The notes beneath the pieces are model-generated. The model made no database searches and had not been told where the DNA came from. It was given only the letters and a program-made list of their open reading frames with translations. Positions 6,906 to 10,900 of a stretch of 10,900 nucleotides of DNA are shown one piece after another (positions within the stretch are counted from its first letter, which is position 1; each line of letters starts with the position of its first letter). A program made the translations under genes and the position numbers. Source of the DNA: Candidatus Thalassarchaeaceae archaeon (GTDB taxonomy: Archaea > Thermoplasmatota > Poseidoniia > Poseidoniales > Thalassarchaeaceae). The stretch covers positions 1 through 10,900 of the forward strand of contig JAQXFF010000008.1 in NCBI GenBank assembly GCA_029250425.1, read 5' to 3'.

Positions 6906-9026
6906 ATGGCACGAAAGTCATCCGGAATGCAGCAGGCAAGCATAAGTGAATTCTTTGAAAAGAATAAGCATTTTCTGGGCTTCGATACGTTACCACGGTC
7001 AATCATTACAGCAGTGAAAGAATCTGTTGACAACTCTCTGGACGCGGCTGAAGAGCATCGAATCTTGCCAACAATTTCCATCGAAGTGCACAAGGTCCCT
7101 GGGAAAAAGGATCTGCTACGTTTGGTGACTCAAGACAACGGCCCCGGGATTCCTCAAAAGTCCATTTCCAAGGTTTTCGGTTCACTCCTTTTTGGTTCTC
7201 GATTTCATACCATTAGACAAACACGTGGACAACAGGGGATTGGAATCACCGGTGTGGTGATGTATAGTCAGTTGACGACTGGAAAGCCAACCGCTGTTAT
7301 TTCGAAAATTGCCAAGGAATCGGGAGCTGTTCGCGTCAATATTGGACTAGACACCAAGAAAAATAAGGCCATACTCAGTAATGAGAAACGATATTCATTC
7401 GATGAAGTGAATGAAGCAAAGGGACTTCATTGGATTGGTGAACATGGAATTCGGATTGAAACTCTAATGAAAGCAAAATACCAGCGCGGCAAACAATCCG
7501 TGTATCAATATCTCAAAATGACAAGTATTGTCAACCCTCATGCCAGTGTTGATTTCAAAGCCTTTGATGAAGAGGGAAATATCCTTGATGAAGGGTCTTG
7601 GCCCCGTGTGACGGATGAATTGCCACGCCCTGTGAAGGACATCAAGCCGCACCCGCATGGGTTGGAAATCGGTACCTTGCAGCGCTTGCTCCGGGACGCA
7701 AAGATTCCAAGTGAGGGGTCGGGAGCAAATTCAGCACTTCGATACTTTATTCGACACACATTTTCTTCGGTCAGTTCAACTCGTGCTGAAGAAATTCTCA
7801 ATAAGGCTGGGTTGGATAAGAAGAAACAACCTCATTTGTTGAAGCCAGATGATGTCAACGATCTACTTGCAGCATTTAGTAAGGTCAAATTACCCGCACC
7901 TCCAACCGATTGTCTTTCACCCATTGAAGATCTGCTCATCAAAAAAGGGCTTTCAAAAGCAATAGATTCACGGTTTGTTTCAACTGTTACTAGAGAACCG
8001 AAAGTGAGTAATGGAAACCCATTCCAAGTTGAAGTGGGACTTATTTTCGGCGGTGATCTACCCGGTGATCAACCCATCCAAGTGCTGCGTTTTGCAAACC
8101 GTGTACCCTTGATGTACCAACAGGGTGGCTGCCTTCTCACAAAAGCACTAGAATCAGTCAATTGGAAAAGTTACGGTTTGGATCACCCAGGTGGCAGAGG
8201 CATTCCGAAAGGTCCAGCTGCTGTATTGATTCATCTTGCTAGTACGAATGTTCAATTTACCAGTGAAGCCAAAGAAGCTCTTTCTGACAACGTCGATGTT
8301 TTTGAAGAAATTAGATTGGCCATGCTTGAAGTTGGTCGAGGATTACGGAATCACCTCAAGAAGCAAAAACAGAAAGCTAAGGCACAGGAAAAATTCGAAC
8401 TTGTGAACATCATTTTACCTGAAATTCACGATAAGACGATTGCAATCCTAGGTGCTGAAGCTGTGCCATTGGCTCCAGTCATTACCAAGATTATGAACGC
8501 CGTATTCCTTGAAGAAAAAGTTGAATGGGATAAGGAAGAAAAGGTTACTCGCACAACCATTGAGGTTTACAACTACACTGCGCGCCCACGCGCGTACACC
8601 TTACTATCGACTTGGCCTGAACGAGAAGGGGTGTCAATGGTTGACAACCCTCTAGGGGGACGAAGAGAAGCCAAAGGGCTCTGGGCTTGGAAATTGGAAA
8701 CGCTTGACCCAGGTACCTCTACAACTGTCTCATTTACTGTTGGAGGATTATCGAAAGGTGATTGGACAGAAATTGACATCTTTTTCCGTGGGGCCGGGGA
8801 TATCATTGGCGCCACCAAAATCGATGAAGCAATTCTTGCCGAAATGTTGCGGGAAGAAGATGTGGGCATTGAGAATGAAGATGTAATTGAAGAGGCTTCT
8901 ACTGAAACTGATGATCTGGTGACTGAGGAAATTGTTGCTCCTGAAGTAATTATCAAAGCAGAAGTGGAAGAAGCATCCGAACCCAATGAGGGTTGGTTTG
9001 GTGTTGGAAGAGGTGAGGAAGAATGA
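6906..9026 (+). CDS. top6B: Type IIB DNA topoisomerase VI subunit B
   Basis: This is the ATPase subunit of topoisomerase VI, which acts with subunit A as A2B2 to pass one duplex through a double-strand break, relaxing and decatenating DNA. The GHKL ATPase domain carries E39 and N43 in KESVDNSLDAAEE, D77-N-G-P-G-I, and the G-rich lid R104-Q-T-R-G-Q-Q-G-I-G. An H2TH-type region follows. The transducer domain carries the conserved switch lysine K435 in GGRGIPKGPAA. After a lysine-rich helix (~475-490), a C-terminal beta-rich domain near residues 550-625 resembles the Ig-like domain seen in methanogen subunits. The last ~60 residues are a very acidic tail. At 706 residues it is longer than the ~530-620 typical of the family. 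ATG 6906 is preceded by a weak GGAG 10 nt upstream; M8 is an alternative start. Its stop overlaps the subunit A start. Confidence 0.97.
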   Translation: MARKSSGMQQASISEFFEKNKHFLGFDTLPRSIITAVKESVDNSLDAAEEHRILPTISIEVHKVPGKKDLLRLVTQDNGPGIPQKSISKVFGSLLFGSRFHTIRQTRGQQGIGITGVVMYSQLTTGKPTAVISKIAKESGAVRVNIGLDTKKNKAILSNEKRYSFDEVNEAKGLHWIGEHGIRIETLMKAKYQRGKQSVYQYLKMTSIVNPHASVDFKAFDEEGNILDEGSWPRVTDELPRPVKDIKPHPHGLEIGTLQRLLRDAKIPSEGSGANSALRYFIRHTFSSVSSTRAEEILNKAGLDKKKQPHLLKPDDVNDLLAAFSKVKLPAPPTDCLSPIEDLLIKKGLSKAIDSRFVSTVTREPKVSNGNPFQVEVGLIFGGDLPGDQPIQVLRFANRVPLMYQQGGCLLTKALESVNWKSYGLDHPGGRGIPKGPAAVLIHLASTNVQFTSEAKEALSDNVDVFEEIRLAMLEVGRGLRNHLKKQKQKAKAQEKFELVNIILPEIHDKTIAILGAEAVPLAPVITKIMNAVFLEEKVEWDKEEKVTRTTIEVYNYTARPRAYTLLSTWPEREGVSMVDNPLGGRREAKGLWAWKLETLDPGTSTTVSFTVGGLSKGDWTEIDIFFRGAGDIIGATKIDEAILAEMLREEDVGIENEDVIEEASTETDDLVTEEIVAPEVIIKAEVEEASEPNEGWFGVGRGEEE

Positions 9027-10129
9027 GCGTGACTCAACGGAAAACCAAGGAAGAAGTTGTGGAGAATCTCCACGGTGTTGCAAGAGAGATGTACAAGCGA
9101 ATGGCGAAGGGCGAAGCCCCGACCATGACTTTGCCTGTTCGAACCAAGAATAACATCGGGTTCGATGAGAAATTGGGTGTTTACAAGTATGGTAGTAAGC
9201 GTTCCATTCGTGATGCTACAAGCTTAGGAAGTGCCAGACAATTGTTGCGCGCATTGCATATTATCGAATTCATCGAACAGATGATTGGTAGTGAAAAATC
9301 GTCAACACTTCGTGAAATGTATTACATTTCAGAAGGGTGGGGGCATGGAAAGTTTGGCTCGCAGAACGAAAGCAACAACCTTGCTGAAGATTTGGAAATT
9401 GTCACGAAATGTTTGCGAGAGGATTTCAAACTCCGCCCTGAAGAAGATGGTGCGAGAATGATTGGAAATTTGACACTGAATGAGAGAAACCGACGCGGGG
9501 AATGGATGCGAATCAACGCACGTGATGATGTTGGTGATTCGGGTTATGGTGTCCCATACAATGTTGAATCAGAAAAAATCCAATTGGTGGAACATGATAT
9601 TAGATTCATCATGGCCATCGAGACGGGTGGTATGTTTGATCGGCTCGTAGAAAATGGATTTGACGAGGATTATCAATGTGGGTTACTGCACCTGAAGGGG
9701 CAACCAGCACGTTCCACCCGGCGCATATTGAAACGAATGAATGAAGAATGGAATTTGCCAATTATTGTCTTCCTTGACGGTGATCCGTGGTCTTTCCGAA
9801 TCTTCGCCAGTATTGCCTATGGTGCGATTAAGACCGCACATATATCGGAATATTTGGCAACACCATCAGCTCAGTATCTGGGAATTACATCCGACGATAT
9901 CGAAGCATACGATTTGCCAAGTGACAAGTTGTCCAGCAAAGATGTTGAGGCTTTGAAGGCTGAACTCAGCGACCCTCGATTTGCAGATGGTTGGTGGCAA
10001 GAACAAATCCAGATGATGCTTTCATTAGACAAGAAGGCTGAACAGCAATCTTTAGCAAAATATGGTCTTGATTTCGTTACTGACACATATTTACCCGAAA
10101 AATTGGATGAAATTGGTCTTGGAATCTAG
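9023..10129 (+). CDS. top6A: Type IIB DNA topoisomerase VI subunit A (Spo11-like)
   Basis: This is the DNA-cleaving subunit of topoisomerase VI, homologous to Spo11. The winged-helix (CAP-like) 5Y domain contains STLREMYYISE; by alignment with Spo11 the nucleophile is the second tyrosine of the pair, Y101. The Toprim domain has its Mg2+-binding acidic residues at E200 (AIETGGMFDRL) and at D252-G-D254 (FLDGDPWSF). Length (368 residues) is normal for the family. The ATG overlaps the subunit B stop as ATGA. A strong Shine-Dalgarno sequence GAGGTGA lies 6 nt upstream, inside the end of subunit B, so translation of the two subunits is probably coupled at a matched ratio. No key residue is missing. 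Confidence 0.97.
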   Translation: MSVTQRKTKEEVVENLHGVAREMYKRMAKGEAPTMTLPVRTKNNIGFDEKLGVYKYGSKRSIRDATSLGSARQLLRALHIIEFIEQMIGSEKSSTLREMYYISEGWGHGKFGSQNESNNLAEDLEIVTKCLREDFKLRPEEDGARMIGNLTLNERNRRGEWMRINARDDVGDSGYGVPYNVESEKIQLVEHDIRFIMAIETGGMFDRLVENGFDEDYQCGLLHLKGQPARSTRRILKRMNEEWNLPIIVFLDGDPWSFRIFASIAYGAIKTAHISEYLATPSAQYLGITSDDIEAYDLPSDKLSSKDVEALKAELSDPRFADGWWQEQIQMMLSLDKKAEQQSLAKYGLDFVTDTYLPEKLDEIGLGI

Positions 10130-10140
10130 GCATAACAGAG

Positions 10141-10170
10141 ATGAACGTTGACGAAGAGGCGAGTTTGTGA
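10141..10170 (+). CDS. Possible nine-codon mini-ORF coupled to the downstream gene
   Basis: ATG 10141 opens a nine-codon frame (MNVDEEASL) that stops at TGA 10168-10170, overlapping the GTG start of the next gene as GTGA. No Shine-Dalgarno sequence is evident before it. It could be a coupling leader peptide or chance; only the arrangement supports it. Confidence 0.15.
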   Translation: MNVDEEASL

Positions 10171-10900
10171 GCCAAAACCTGTGGCCAAAGCGGCTGATGA
10201 TTGCCGGTGCCGTCATTCTAGGCCTGTCTATCGCTGCCGTGGCTTCTGTATACCCCTCTTGGATGGAATCACTAGACCCTGGAGAAAATCATCTTCTTGA
10301 ATTAGATGGGGGTGAAAGCGATACTGTCAATCTTAGCAAGGATAGTTCTTACTTGATTTTCAGAATCGATAATGTACAACACAATAGTACAATTATCGAA
10401 GAAGCAACTGAAACAGAAGTAACTGTGGGCTCACCAAATTGGATTCAATCTGATCGAGAAGGAATAGATGGAGAATTGTACTTCGCTGTTGGTACGTTTA
10501 TCCCTGACGAAAATGGGGCACATACCATTCACAACGATGCAAGTGAAGGTGAAGTATTGTGGATTATTGATGAAATGGACTTGGCAAATACTTCCGAATC
10601 GACTTACATGACTGGTGGATGTTGTGGTATTCTGTTTGGTGGGTGTTTGTTGCCTATTGCATTCGCCTTGTGGATGAATAGTCGAAAAAACTCAGCCAAG
10701 GCTGGTATAGTGATGCAAACAGCGGACGGGAGGATCATCCCAATTGCACCCATAGATGGAACCGTGCAACAACGAGTCCCCACCACTGATGAGGTATGGA
10801 GAAGTGTGCACGGTGGGGAAATTCTTGACCTGACCGTCAGACAGCAACCTCCGGAAGAAGAAACTCCAGCACCTTTTGCTGATCGCCCGGACCGTATAGG
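10167..10900 (+). CDS. Two-TM membrane protein of unknown function (C-terminus cut by window edge)
   Basis: A frame starting at GTG 10167 (protein start MSQNLWPKRLMIAG) stays open for 244 codons to the right edge, so the C-terminus is missing. The start is supported by GAGGCGA just upstream, close to an ideal GAGGTGA, with GTG seven nt after GAGG. The first hydrophobic segment (about 9-29) looks like a signal anchor or signal peptide. Residues ~30-145 form an acidic, probably extracellular, beta-rich domain. A second hydrophobic segment (about 148-170) contains a C152-C153 pair and a nearby C160. The rest is a polar, proline-containing, probably cytoplasmic tail with a GGEILDL segment. I recognise no family. 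It lies 37 nt after topoisomerase VI A without a visible terminator, so it may share that transcript. No functional link to topology is implied. Confidence 0.75.
   Translation, partial: MSQNLWPKRLMIAGAVILGLSIAAVASVYPSWMESLDPGENHLLELDGGESDTVNLSKDSSYLIFRIDNVQHNSTIIEEATETEVTVGSPNWIQSDREGIDGELYFAVGTFIPDENGAHTIHNDASEGEVLWIIDEMDLANTSESTYMTGGCCGILFGGCLLPIAFALWMNSRKNSAKAGIVMQTADGRIIPIAPIDGTVQQRVPTTDEVWRSVHGGEILDLTVRQQPPEEETPAPFADRPDRI

Overview
The window reads as chromosomal DNA of a mesophilic euryarchaeon. The best fit is the Marine Group II / Poseidoniales (Thermoplasmata-related) lineage. This is inferred from an archaeal transcription factor B, a topoisomerase VI B-A pair, archaeal TATA-like boxes, moderate GC, and acidic extracellular domains with a DxDxDGxxD calcium-type motif. 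No rRNA or tRNA was found to fix the taxonomy. No CRISPR array, insertion sequence, integrase or other mobile-element sign was seen.

Layout. Bases 1-2287 lie on the minus strand: a transcription factor B gene (2287-1334), followed 14 nt later by an all-helical, HEAT-like protein of unknown function (1319-1) that runs off the left edge. A divergent intergenic region of about 260 bp (2288-2549) holds TATA candidates for both directions and a perfect 7-bp inverted repeat. On the plus strand, a domain-permuted aconitase-family hydratase (2550-4541) is followed after 9 nt by a sodium:solute symporter (4551-6758) with a long extracellular C-terminal domain. A hairpin just after its stop looks like the end of this two-gene unit. 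A 147-bp gap with a strikingly GC-rich, foldable segment follows. Then come topoisomerase VI subunit B (6906-9026) and subunit A (9023-10129), which overlap by 4 bp. A two-TM membrane protein of unknown function (10167 to beyond the right edge) starts 37 nt after subunit A and is probably co-transcribed with it.

How the genes work together. The topoisomerase VI subunits form one A2B2 type IIB enzyme that relaxes and decatenates DNA. The hydratase and symporter are translationally close, which suggests a carbon-uptake and central-metabolism unit, but neither substrate can be read from sequence. TFB is a general transcription factor that recruits RNA polymerase at BRE/TATA promoters. The two unknown genes (HEAT-like and two-TM) are the least explained coding content. 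The symporter ectodomain and the GC-rich leader before topoisomerase VI are the least explained structures. I saw no clear evidence of a wholly new multi-gene system.
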